A program made the translations under genes and the position numbers. A stretch of 56,533 bases of DNA from Pseudothioclava sp033100795 (lineage in GTDB: Bacteria > Pseudomonadota > Alphaproteobacteria > Rhodobacterales > Rhodobacteraceae), in NCBI RefSeq assembly GCF_033100795.1, contig NZ_JAWLVI010000009.1, forward strand, positions 1-56,533, given 5' to 3'. This document shows, one piece after another, positions 49,929 through 56,533 of the stretch (its first letter is position 1; each line of letters begins with the position of its first letter). The notes below the pieces were generated by a model. The model did not search any database, was not told where the DNA came from, and saw only the letters and a list, made by a program, of their open reading frames with translations.

Positions 49929-51043
49929 GGTGTCCCCTCCGTTATCTCGAACGCGCTGCCCGCAACGGTCTGCGCGCGCAGGCGGTCATCGTCCCACTCG
50001 ATCCCCAGCCCCGCCGCTTGCGGCGCAAGCGCCATACCGTCCGCGCGTCCCATTGGTGCGGCGATGTCCTCAAGCTGCGGGATGTATTCCAGCCACGGCG
50101 CATTCGGCACGGCGCAGACAAGGCTGACGTGCAGTTCCATCAGGAAGTGGGGGCAGATCGCCATGTTGCAGGCTTCCGCCATATGCGCGACCTTCAGCCA
50201 AGGGGTAATGCCCCCCACCCGCGCGACATCGGCCTGAACAATGCCGCAGGCGCCGGTGGTGATGTAATCGGCGAACTGACCGGGGCTATAGAGGCTTTCG
50301 CCCACCGCCACAGGAACCCGCGAGAGCGCCTGCAAACGCCGATGCCCCGCGATGTCATCGGCAGGCAAAGGCTCTTCGAACCAGCCGATATTGAACTGCT
50401 CCAGCATCGGCACGCGCCGCAACGCCTCGGCGGCGGTCATCGACTGGTTGGCGTCGGTCATGATTTCGTAGCTGTCCCCAAGGGCCGCGCGCACCGCGCC
50501 CAAACGCGCCGCATCCTCGGACAGTGCGGGCTTGCCGATCTTGACCTTCGATCCGCGGAACCCCTGCGCCTGCGCGGCCAAGGCGTCCTCGACCAGCGCC
50601 TCGGGCGACAGGTGCAGCCAGCCGCCCTCGGTCGTATACATCGGCACTTCGGCCTTGGCCCCACCCGCCAGCACATGCAGCGGCAGGCCGGTCTTATGCC
50701 CGCGCAAATCCCACAGCGCCGTATCCACCGCTGCCAGCGCCAGCGACATGATCGGCCCCACCGCCGTCGCGTGGGTATGAAACAGAAGGTCGCGCCAGAC
50801 CGCCTCGATCCGGTCGGCATCCTGCCCCATCAGGCGCGGCAAAAGCGTATGCTGCAAGAGCGCCAGAACCGAAGGGCCACCGTCCCCGATCGTGTAAGAA
50901 TAACCCATGCCGCGCGCGCCCTCGGCATCCTCGACCACGACAAAGATCGTTTCTTGCGACTTGAACGACTGGATCGCATCGGTGCGTCGGACCTTGGGCA
51001 CCAGATCCACCATAAAGGCCCGCGCGCGTGTTACCCTTGCCAT
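49925..51043 (-). CDS. Enolase-superfamily sugar acid dehydratase
   Basis: This 372-residue enzyme is of the mandelate-racemase subgroup. The catalytic residues are visible: KxK in SKVKIGK near residue 165, metal ligands in TDANQSM (about 195), WFEEPLP (about 222) and GESLYSP (about 248), and the Asp/His dyad in IVQADVARVGG and CPHFLMELH. It should dehydrate a sugar acid such as L-fuconate to its 2-keto-3-deoxy form. At 372 residues it is shorter than the characterised Xanthomonas fuconate dehydratase (about 440), so it may be a different branch. The whole cluster around it supports the assignment. Confidence 0.87.
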   Translation of the reverse strand: MARVTRARAFMVDLVPKVRRTDAIQSFKSQETIFVVVEDAEGARGMGYSYTIGDGGPSVLALLQHTLLPRLMGQDADRIEAVWRDLLFHTHATAVGPIMSLALAAVDTALWDLRGHKTGLPLHVLAGGAKAEVPMYTTEGGWLHLSPEALVEDALAAQAQGFRGSKVKIGKPALSEDAARLGAVRAALGDSYEIMTDANQSMTAAEALRRVPMLEQFNIGWFEEPLPADDIAGHRRLQALSRVPVAVGESLYSPGQFADYITTGACGIVQADVARVGGITPWLKVAHMAEACNMAICPHFLMELHVSLVCAVPNAPWLEYIPQLEDIAAPMGRADGMALAPQAAGLGIEWDDDRLRAQTVAGSAFEITEGTP

Positions 51044-51046
51044 GCG

Positions 51047-52132
51047 TTACCCTTTCAGCGTCAGACCAGTTTCGGCGTCAAACAGGTGACATTTGTCGAG
51101 CGTGATCTGAAAGACCATCCGCTCGCCCGCGCGCACCGGACGGGGGTTGAGCATCTTCGCCTGCACCTCGGTCCCCGCCAGTTCGGCAAACAACAGGGTC
51201 TCGGTGCCCAAAGGCTCGGTCAGGTTCACGGTCATTTCGACCCCGGCCATATGCGCGCCGGGCGGCAGCGCGTGGCCCTCGGGCATGATGTTATCCGCGC
51301 GCACGCCGAACTGGACCGCCTGCCCCTCGCGCCCGTGACACGCGGGCGGCACGGGTATGCGCGTGCCATCGGCCAGCACCACCTGCCCGCCCTCGATCAC
51401 CCCATCCAAAAGGTTCATCGGCGGCGAGCCGATAAAGGTCGCGACAAAGGTGTTCACGGGGTTTTCAAAGACCTCAAGCGGGGTGCCGACCTGCTCGATA
51501 TAGCCGTCCTTCATGATGACAATCCGGTCCGCCAGCGTCATCGCCTCGATCTGGTCATGGGTCACATAAACGATGGTCGAGGTGACTTTCTGGTGCAGCT
51601 TCTTGATCTCGACCCTCATCTGCGTGCGCAGCTTGGCGTCAAGGTTCGACAGCGGCTCGTCGAACAGGAACACATCCGGATGCCGCACAATCGCGCGGCC
51701 CATCGCAACCCGCTGACGCTGCCCGCCCGACAGCGCGCCGGGCTTGCGATCCAGCAACGGGGTCAGCGACAGGATCTCGGCGGCCTCATCCACCGCCTTG
51801 TCGATTTCGGGTTGAGAATGCTTGGCGATTTTCAGAGAAAACCCAAGGTTCTGGCGCACGGTCATATGCGGGTAAAGCGCGTAGTTCTGAAACACCATCG
51901 AGATATTGCGCTCGCGCGGGGGCAGATCATTCACCACCCGATCCCCGATCAGAACCGCGCCGCCGGAAATATCCTCCAGCCCCGCGATCATCCGCAGAGT
52001 CGTGGATTTCCCACAGCCCGACGGGCCGACCAGCACGACAAATTCGTTATCCGCAATCTCAAGGTTGATCGCGTGGACAACCTCCAGCGCGCCGTATTTC
52101 TTGACCACATTCCGAAGCTGGACCTGAGCCAT
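51047..52132 (-). CDS. ABC sugar transporter ATP-binding protein (UgpC/MsmK type)
   Basis: This 361-residue ATPase energises the importer. Walker A is VGPSGCGKSTTLRM near residue 36, the signature is LSGGQRQRVAMGRAI near residue 134, Walker B is VFLFDEPLSNLDAKL near residue 155, and a TOBE-type C-terminal domain follows. Such ATPases pair with two membrane subunits of MalFG type and a periplasmic binding protein, all encoded next to it. The ATG was picked because the family begins MAQVQLRNVVKKYG. Confidence 0.95.
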   Translation of the reverse strand: MAQVQLRNVVKKYGALEVVHAINLEIADNEFVVLVGPSGCGKSTTLRMIAGLEDISGGAVLIGDRVVNDLPPRERNISMVFQNYALYPHMTVRQNLGFSLKIAKHSQPEIDKAVDEAAEILSLTPLLDRKPGALSGGQRQRVAMGRAIVRHPDVFLFDEPLSNLDAKLRTQMRVEIKKLHQKVTSTIVYVTHDQIEAMTLADRIVIMKDGYIEQVGTPLEVFENPVNTFVATFIGSPPMNLLDGVIEGGQVVLADGTRIPVPPACHGREGQAVQFGVRADNIMPEGHALPPGAHMAGVEMTVNLTEPLGTETLLFAELAGTEVQAKMLNPRPVRAGERMVFQITLDKCHLFDAETGLTLKG

Positions 52133-52137
52133 CGTCT

Positions 52138-53004
52138 TTATCCTTTCACGCCGCCGAAGGTCAGGCCGGCAATGAGGTGTTTCTGCACAAGGAAGGTCAG
52201 GATGAGCGCGGGGATAATCATCAGCACCGCCAGCGCGCACATTCCGCCCCAGTTAAGAGTGAATTCCGAAGTGAAATCCAAAAGCCCGACCGGCATCGTT
52301 TTCGACGTCACCGAGCGCGTAAGCTGCGAGGCGAGCGCATATTCGTTCCACGAGGTCAGGAAGGCGAAGATCCCCGCCGAGGCGATGCCAGAACGCGCAA
52401 CCGGAAATTCCACCCGCCAGAACGCCTGCCAGCGCGTGCACCCGTCGATCTCGGCGGCTTCGGCCAGTTCGGGCGGCACTTGGCGGAAGAACCCGTCGAT
52501 CAGCCAGATCGTGAAGGGCACATTCATCGCGACATAGGCAAGGATCATCCCGAAATGCGTGTCGATGATCCCCACCCGCGCAAAGATGATGAACAGCGGC
52601 AGCGAGAGCGCAACCCCCGGCACCGCGCGCGTCGCCATCAGCCCCACGAAAATCGCGCCTTTGAACCGGAAGCGGTAGCGCGCGAAGGCATAGCCGCCCC
52701 CCATCCCCACCAAAAGCGCAATCACCGTCGATGTGACCGAGATCACCAGCGAGTTGCGGAAATAGGTCAGGATCGGCACGCCGCCCTCGCCCACGCCCCC
52801 AAACATCGCGCGGTAATGATCGAGGTTCAGCTCGTTCGGAATCCAGACCGGTGGCTTCGCCATAATCTCGACCGTGGGGCGAAACGAGTTCAGCACCACC
52901 CACAGCCCCGGCACACACAGCACCATCATCGCCAGAAGCAGGCCCACGAAATGCATCGCTTTCAGCGTCCGGCGGCGGTTTCGATGCGTCAGATTGCTGG
53001 CCAT
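52138..53004 (-). CDS. ABC sugar transporter permease (MalG type)
   Basis: This 288-residue inner-membrane subunit has six membrane segments and the coupling-helix motif EAAEIDGCTRWQAFWRVEFP near residue 190, which contacts the ATPase. Preceding PFTIWLIDGFFRQVP is typical of MalG-like subunits. It is adjacent to the partner permease and the ATPase with only a few bases between, so they are one operon. Confidence 0.95.
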   Translation of the reverse strand: MASNLTHRNRRRTLKAMHFVGLLLAMMVLCVPGLWVVLNSFRPTVEIMAKPPVWIPNELNLDHYRAMFGGVGEGGVPILTYFRNSLVISVTSTVIALLVGMGGGYAFARYRFRFKGAIFVGLMATRAVPGVALSLPLFIIFARVGIIDTHFGMILAYVAMNVPFTIWLIDGFFRQVPPELAEAAEIDGCTRWQAFWRVEFPVARSGIASAGIFAFLTSWNEYALASQLTRSVTSKTMPVGLLDFTSEFTLNWGGMCALAVLMIIPALILTFLVQKHLIAGLTFGGVKG

Positions 53005-53007
53005 GGC

Positions 53008-53904
53008 TTACATCCCCATCCCAAGCTCAAGCCGTGCCTTGGTCAGCTTGCGGAAGAAATAGATCGTGAAAAAGATCGCGAGGAAGATCGAGATATACCC
53101 CATCGCATTCGCATACCCCATGCGGGCATCGACATAGCCCGTGCGCCCGATCAGCGTCCATAACAGCTCGGTCCGGCGCGCGGGGCCGCCGTTGGTCATG
53201 ATCTGCACGATGTCATAGGCCCGCGCCACATCCAGCGAGCGGATCGCCATCGCAATATAGATGAACGGCATCAGAAACGGCAGCGTCACAAAGCGGAACG
53301 ATTGCCACGGCGTGCAACCGTCCACCTTGGCGGCCTCAAGCGGGTCTTGCGGGATCGCGTAAAGCCCCGCCAAAATCAGGATCGCGAAGACCGAAGTCGA
53401 GGTCCAAATCTCGGCAAAGATAATCGAGAACAGCGCCAGTTGCCCGTCCACCAGCCACGGGATCGCAACATCCGTCATCCCCAAAGATTGCAGCGCGTTA
53501 TTCACCAGCCCCACGTTATCGTTGAAGATGAACTTGAACTGGAAGCCCACAAGGATCGGGGAAAACATCATCGGGAACATCATCATCGTGCGCAGCACCC
53601 GCTGCCCGCTTGTCACTTTGGACACCATCAGCGCCAGCCCAAGGCCGAACAGCATTTCCAGATTCAGCGCGATTGTCAGCAGCAGAACCGTGCGCCCGAA
53701 GGCCGCCCAGAACTTCGCATCCCCCACCGCCTTTTCATAGTTGAACAGCCCGACCCAGCGATAAAGGCTTTCAGGTTTGGTCAGGCGGTAGGGCGTGAAG
53801 CTTGAATAAAGCGACAGCACCAGCGGGACCAGCACAACAGCCATAAGAATAACGATGGCAGGCAGCAGCAGCACAAGCCACGGCGGAAGTTTCAGGTGCT
53901 TCAT
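53008..53904 (-). CDS. ABC sugar transporter permease (MalF type)
   Basis: This 298-residue inner-membrane subunit has six membrane segments. The coupling-helix motif is PLEAAKVDGCTPWQSFRFVT near residue 195, followed by LPFLMPFIYIAMAIRSLD. The ATG at 53904 was chosen because the first membrane segment (LVLLLPAIVILMAVVLV) starts soon after. It lies next to the MalG-type permease and is preceded by a hairpin at 53965-53993. Confidence 0.95.
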   Translation of the reverse strand: MKHLKLPPWLVLLLPAIVILMAVVLVPLVLSLYSSFTPYRLTKPESLYRWVGLFNYEKAVGDAKFWAAFGRTVLLLTIALNLEMLFGLGLALMVSKVTSGQRVLRTMMMFPMMFSPILVGFQFKFIFNDNVGLVNNALQSLGMTDVAIPWLVDGQLALFSIIFAEIWTSTSVFAILILAGLYAIPQDPLEAAKVDGCTPWQSFRFVTLPFLMPFIYIAMAIRSLDVARAYDIVQIMTNGGPARRTELLWTLIGRTGYVDARMGYANAMGYISIFLAIFFTIYFFRKLTKARLELGMGM

Positions 53905-53951
53905 TGCGGTATCCCGTGCATCGGCAGGGCGCGGCCCCGCCTTCGGATCAA

Positions 53952-53993
53952 CAAAAAAATGACAGGCGGCGCGCCCTTGCAAAACGCGCCGCC
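53952..53993 (-). terminator. Hairpin with T-run between binding-protein and permease genes
   Basis: GGCGGCGCG-N11-CGCGCCGCC (53965-53993) forms a nine-pair GC-rich stem, followed on the minus strand by a run of seven Ts (53953-53959). It lies between the binding-protein and first permease genes, so it probably ends most transcripts after the binding protein and lets some continue, giving more binding protein than membrane subunits. Confidence 0.7.
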
Positions 53994-54007
53994 CGAAACC
54001 GGGTGCC

Positions 54008-55309
54008 TTAGTAGACGCCCTCTTCGCGCATCAGACCGTCAACGGCATCGGCCGCATCGGCCAGAGCCTCGTCCACGGTCTTGTCGCCAAGGATCGCGGC
54101 CTGAAGCTCGGGGTAGATGAGGTTCGTCGCCTCGATCCACAGCGGCGTTGGCGGCACGGCAAAGGCGGTTGCCGCCGTTTCCTTGAAGGCGGCCAGAACT
54201 TCGGAACGATAGGGATCGTCCTTGGCCTGCTCGGAAACATAATCCCAAACGGCGGTGCGTGTCGGCAGCGGGCCAGCGGCGCTTTCAAGCTTCTGGCTGT
54301 CTTCGTTCGTCAGGAAAGCCACCAGCGAAGCCGCCGCCTCTTTGTTGGCGCAATCCTCGGTCACAGAGAACCCGTGGAAACCGGACCAGCCGGTGCGCAC
54401 CCCTGCCGATCCCTTGGGCGCAGGCGCAACGCCCACCTTCCCCGCCAGCTTCGAGCTTGCCGGATCGTTGAAGAAACCCGCCCAGCCCGGCCAGTCAAGG
54501 TTCAGCGCGATGGTCCCAGAGGCAAAGCCGTTACCCAGATCATCCCACAGATAGTTCGTGGTGCCTGCCGGAACCGCCTTGGCATTATACAGATCGACAA
54601 ACCACTGGAGCGCGCGCTTGCCAGCATCCGAATTGAACGCGGGCGAGAAATCATCATTGAACAGCGTGCCGCCCTCGGCCACGACCATTTCGTAATAACG
54701 CCCGACGATGGCCTCGTCCTTGCCTGCGTATTGCGTCCCATAGCGGTTCGGCGGGTCCGAGAAGAAGGTCGCCTGATCCTTGACTTGCGCCCAGGTCTCG
54801 GGGACGGCCAGCGGATAGCCGTATTTCGCCTCGAACGCCTTGGCGCTTGCGGCGTCTTCGTAAAGGCTCTTGTTGTAATACAGCGCCGAAACGTCGAACT
54901 GCGCACGCGGCAGCATCACCAGACGCCCATCAAGCGTTGCCGCCTTGATATTCGCCTGCACAAAGCCCGCGACCTCTGCCGCCGGAACCAGAGCGGTCAG
55001 ATCGGTGTAAAGCGAGGGATATTGCGAGGCAAAGGACGAATGGTTCGATCCCACGCACCAATCGGTCGTGCCTGCCGCGATGTCTGACTTGAATTCCTTG
55101 TCCAGCTCGAAGTGGTTTTTCTTCGAGATGATGTTGACCTTGGCGCCCGTCGCGGCCTCCCAATCCGCGATGCGCGCATAAAGCGCCTCATATTGCTGAC
55201 CACCGATCAGCTTGGCGTCGATGGTCACGCCATCGAACTCCCCCGCACGAACCCCCGGCGCCATCGCCAGGGCCAGACCTGCGCAGGTCATTCCTAATAC
55301 AGTCTTCAT
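54008..55309 (-). CDS. ABC sugar-binding protein (periplasmic)
   Basis: This 433-residue secreted protein has a signal peptide (MKTVLGMTCAGLALAMAPG, cleaved after VRA near residue 22) and the family 1 solute-binding fold. Sugar-binding features include aromatic-rich segments (NYLWDDLGNGFASGTIALNLD near residue 255, WPGWAGFF) and EMVVAEGGTLFNDDFSPAFN near residue 208. A strong GGGAGG site precedes the ATG. It is the first gene of the ABC operon and should capture the sugar that the cluster degrades. Confidence 0.95.
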   Translation of the reverse strand: MKTVLGMTCAGLALAMAPGVRAGEFDGVTIDAKLIGGQQYEALYARIADWEAATGAKVNIISKKNHFELDKEFKSDIAAGTTDWCVGSNHSSFASQYPSLYTDLTALVPAAEVAGFVQANIKAATLDGRLVMLPRAQFDVSALYYNKSLYEDAASAKAFEAKYGYPLAVPETWAQVKDQATFFSDPPNRYGTQYAGKDEAIVGRYYEMVVAEGGTLFNDDFSPAFNSDAGKRALQWFVDLYNAKAVPAGTTNYLWDDLGNGFASGTIALNLDWPGWAGFFNDPASSKLAGKVGVAPAPKGSAGVRTGWSGFHGFSVTEDCANKEAAASLVAFLTNEDSQKLESAAGPLPTRTAVWDYVSEQAKDDPYRSEVLAAFKETAATAFAVPPTPLWIEATNLIYPELQAAILGDKTVDEALADAADAVDGLMREEGVY

Positions 55310-55399
55310 TTCTTCCTCCCGTTGGAACGAACCGCACCCCGGTTTCGTCTGTCGATCCGGAGCCATTGCGGATCGGTTGTTTCATATTCGGAAGCGGCT

Positions 55400-55411
55400 T
55401 TTATATATAAA
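55400..55411. promoter_or_regulatory. Palindrome TTTATATATAAA in divergent promoter
   Basis: This 12-base palindrome lies between the ABC binding-protein gene and the lactonase gene. It matches the IclR-region palindrome TTTACATGTAAA at 44110-44121 at ten of twelve positions. It may be bound by the same regulator. Confidence 0.5.
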
Positions 55412-55435
55412 CTTGACTTTCGCCGGTGAGTCAAG
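55412..55435. promoter_or_regulatory. Inverted repeat CTTGACT-N10-AGTCAAG
   Basis: A perfect seven-base inverted repeat adjoins the TTTATATATAAA palindrome, 38 bases before the lactonase start. The CTTGACT arm may overlap a -35 box for the lactonase gene, so it could be an operator. Confidence 0.45.
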
Positions 55436-55473
55436 CGAACTGTGAAAAAGGCGCGCGCACGAAAGGACACCCC

Positions 55474-56304
55474 ATGCTGATCGACACTCACCTGCATCTG
55501 ATTGACCGGGACCGCATTGCCTATCCGTGGCTCAAGGATGTGCCGCCGCTGGATCGCGACTGGAGCTATGATGCCTATGAGGCCGAGGCGCGGCGTCTGG
55601 GGATCGGCGCCACGCTGCACATGGAGGTGGATTGCGCGCCACACGACATCGGCAAGGAAACCGCGTGGATTGCCGAACTGATGCGCCGCCCCGACAGCCT
55701 GATCAAAGGCGCGATCTCATCCGCCCGCCCTGAAAGCGAGGGCTTTGGCGCCTTTCTGGACGGGCTGGACCTCGCGGTCGTCAGGGGCATCCGGCGGGTG
55801 CTGCATGTCGTCCCCGATGAGGTCTCGCAAGGCGCGCGGTTCCGCGCCAACATCCGCAAGCTGGGGCAAGCGGGCCTGCCCTTCGATATTTGCGTTCTCG
55901 CGCGGCAATTGCCACTTGCCGCCGCACTGGCCGATAGCTGCGAAGGCACCGAATTCGTGCTGGACCATTGCGGTGTGCCCGATATTGCGGGTGAGGGCTT
56001 TGACGATTGGGCGCGCGACATTACCAAGCTTGCGAAGCGCCCCAATGTCAGCGCCAAGATCTCGGGCATATCGGCCTATGCCGCGCCGGACTGGACGCTG
56101 GACACGTTGCGCCCCTATGCCGAACATATCATCGCCAGCTTTGGCTGGTCGCGGGTTGTCTGGGGGTCGGACAGCCCCGTTTGCACGCTCAATGCCAGCC
56201 TCAGCCAATGGGTCGCCGCAACCCGCGCGCTGTTCTCGGAAGCCTCGGACGCCGAACGCCGCGCGCTGTTTTCGGGCAACGCGCGGCGGATCTGGTCGCT
56301 TTAG
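55474..56304 (+). CDS. Amidohydrolase-type sugar lactonase (L-fuconolactonase-like)
   Basis: This 276-residue cytoplasmic enzyme is of the amidohydrolase_2 family to which L-fuconolactonase belongs (COG3618). Metal-site motifs are DTHLHLID near residue 4, LDHCGVPDI near residue 164, and WGSDSPV near residue 232. It should open the sugar lactone made by the dehydrogenase. The ATG has an AAAGGA site. It is divergent from the ABC operon and shares its control region. Related enzymes act on 2-pyrone dicarboxylate, but the cluster context favours a sugar lactone. Confidence 0.86.
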   Translation: MLIDTHLHLIDRDRIAYPWLKDVPPLDRDWSYDAYEAEARRLGIGATLHMEVDCAPHDIGKETAWIAELMRRPDSLIKGAISSARPESEGFGAFLDGLDLAVVRGIRRVLHVVPDEVSQGARFRANIRKLGQAGLPFDICVLARQLPLAAALADSCEGTEFVLDHCGVPDIAGEGFDDWARDITKLAKRPNVSAKISGISAYAAPDWTLDTLRPYAEHIIASFGWSRVVWGSDSPVCTLNASLSQWVAATRALFSEASDAERRALFSGNARRIWSL

Positions 56305-56305
56305 G

Positions 56306-56533
56306 TGCTGACGTGCTCCCCTGAAAAGTCCTCGATTTGAGGTTAGGCTGTTCTCCAACTGAGGAGACAGACGATGAAGAGAAGCCGTTTCAGCGAAGTG
56401 CAAATCATTGGCATTGGCACCAGAGCGCCGATGGCGATCCCACAGGAGCCAAACCAGCGCTGGAGCCTGGACTTCGTGTCAGACACACTTTCCGAGGGGC
56501 GCCGGTTCCGCATCCTGAACGTGATCGACGACT
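56306..56533 (+). mobile_element. IS3-family remnant (continues past window end)
   Basis: A sequence resembling the left end of an IS3-family element starts right after the lactonase stop, with GTGCTCCCCTGAAAAGTC typical of such ends, and a GAGGAG site before an ATG. The reading frame fuses the first residues of orfA to a middle part of orfB, so the interior is deleted. The right end is outside the window. Confidence 0.7.
56374..56533 (+). pseudogene. IS3-family OrfA-OrfB fusion, internally deleted, partial
   Basis: The frame begins MKRSRFSEVQIIGI, the usual start of an IS3-type orfA, and passes after about 14 residues directly to TRAPMAIPQEPNQRWSLDFV, a block of the orfB integrase core. Most of orfA and the first third of orfB are missing, but the join keeps the frame open to the window end (53 codons seen). 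The first catalytic Asp (in SLDFV) is present; the rest is outside. Confidence 0.75.

Noticed and set aside
50018..52537. Very long open frame opposite the dehydratase and ABC ATPase genes
   Set aside because: The frame is antisense to two clearly conserved genes. Its composition (His/Arg/Gln-rich) is the usual shadow of GC-rich coding DNA, and no domain is recognised.
1..56533. CRISPR array
   Set aside because: No set of equally spaced identical repeats with unique spacers was seen; the only regular repeats are RTX codons and the 14-base units at 5118-5159.

Overview
The window looks like chromosomal DNA from an alphaproteobacterium of the order Rhodobacterales (Rhodobacter/Roseobacter group). 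The evidence is the high G+C coding style, an ornithine-lipid olsBA pair, an alphaproteobacterial SspB with an acidic tail and a terminal VVSLDKFRK-type motif, an NDUFA9-like SDR protein beside uppP, DUF4169 and ribbon-helix-helix small genes, and RTX proteins. I could not place it to a genus.

Region 1 (1-6.8 kb) is an integrated mobile element at a tRNA-Leu(CAG) gene (6804-6888). All its genes lie on the minus strand: a tyrosine integrase next to the tRNA, an AT-rich segment with 14-bp iteron-like tandem repeats, a hypothetical protein, a superfamily 3 (D5/DUF5906-type) helicase, an overlapping HNH nuclease-like gene, two tiny genes, a second tyrosine integrase and a 34-codon reading frame. 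It resembles a phage-satellite or plasmid-like integrative element. Its far end is outside the window.

Region 2 (7-25 kb) is housekeeping DNA: an NDUFA9-like protein and uppP; gltD and gltB (glutamate synthase) separated by a secreted protein and an alpha/beta hydrolase; olsB-olsA for ornithine lipids; DUF4169 and RHH small genes; fumC; sspB; chrA; an NTF2-like protein; a Hint-domain protein; mtgA; and a lipoprotein.

Region 3 (25-31.5 kb) holds two large convergent RTX genes, a serralysin-like M10 metalloprotease and a beta-propeller RTX protein. Their calcium-binding repeats share an unusual Trp-containing consensus. A decayed IS6-family element and a DUF1127-like small protein follow.

Region 4 (31.5-46.4 kb) is sugar catabolism. 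It contains an AEC transporter; a TIM-barrel isomerase with a DhaK-DhaL fusion kinase and a DMT transporter; a DUF2938 membrane protein; a GntR regulator divergent from uxaC-kduI-kduD-uxuB-uxuA, which carries hexuronates to 2-keto-3-deoxygluconate; and an IclR regulator divergent from a solute-binding-like protein without a signal peptide that is co-transcribed with a CaiB-type CoA-transferase.

Region 5 (46.5-56.3 kb) is a near-complete non-phosphorylative L-fucose-type pathway: ABC importer, mutarotase, Gfo/Idh dehydrogenase, lactonase, enolase-superfamily dehydratase, SDR and FAH-type hydrolase, plus an extra MaoC-like gene. The same palindrome, TTTA(C/T)AT(G/A)TAAA, occurs in the IclR divergent promoter and in the fucose-type ABC/lactonase divergent promoter, so the two loci may be co-regulated. 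The window ends in an internally deleted IS3-family remnant.
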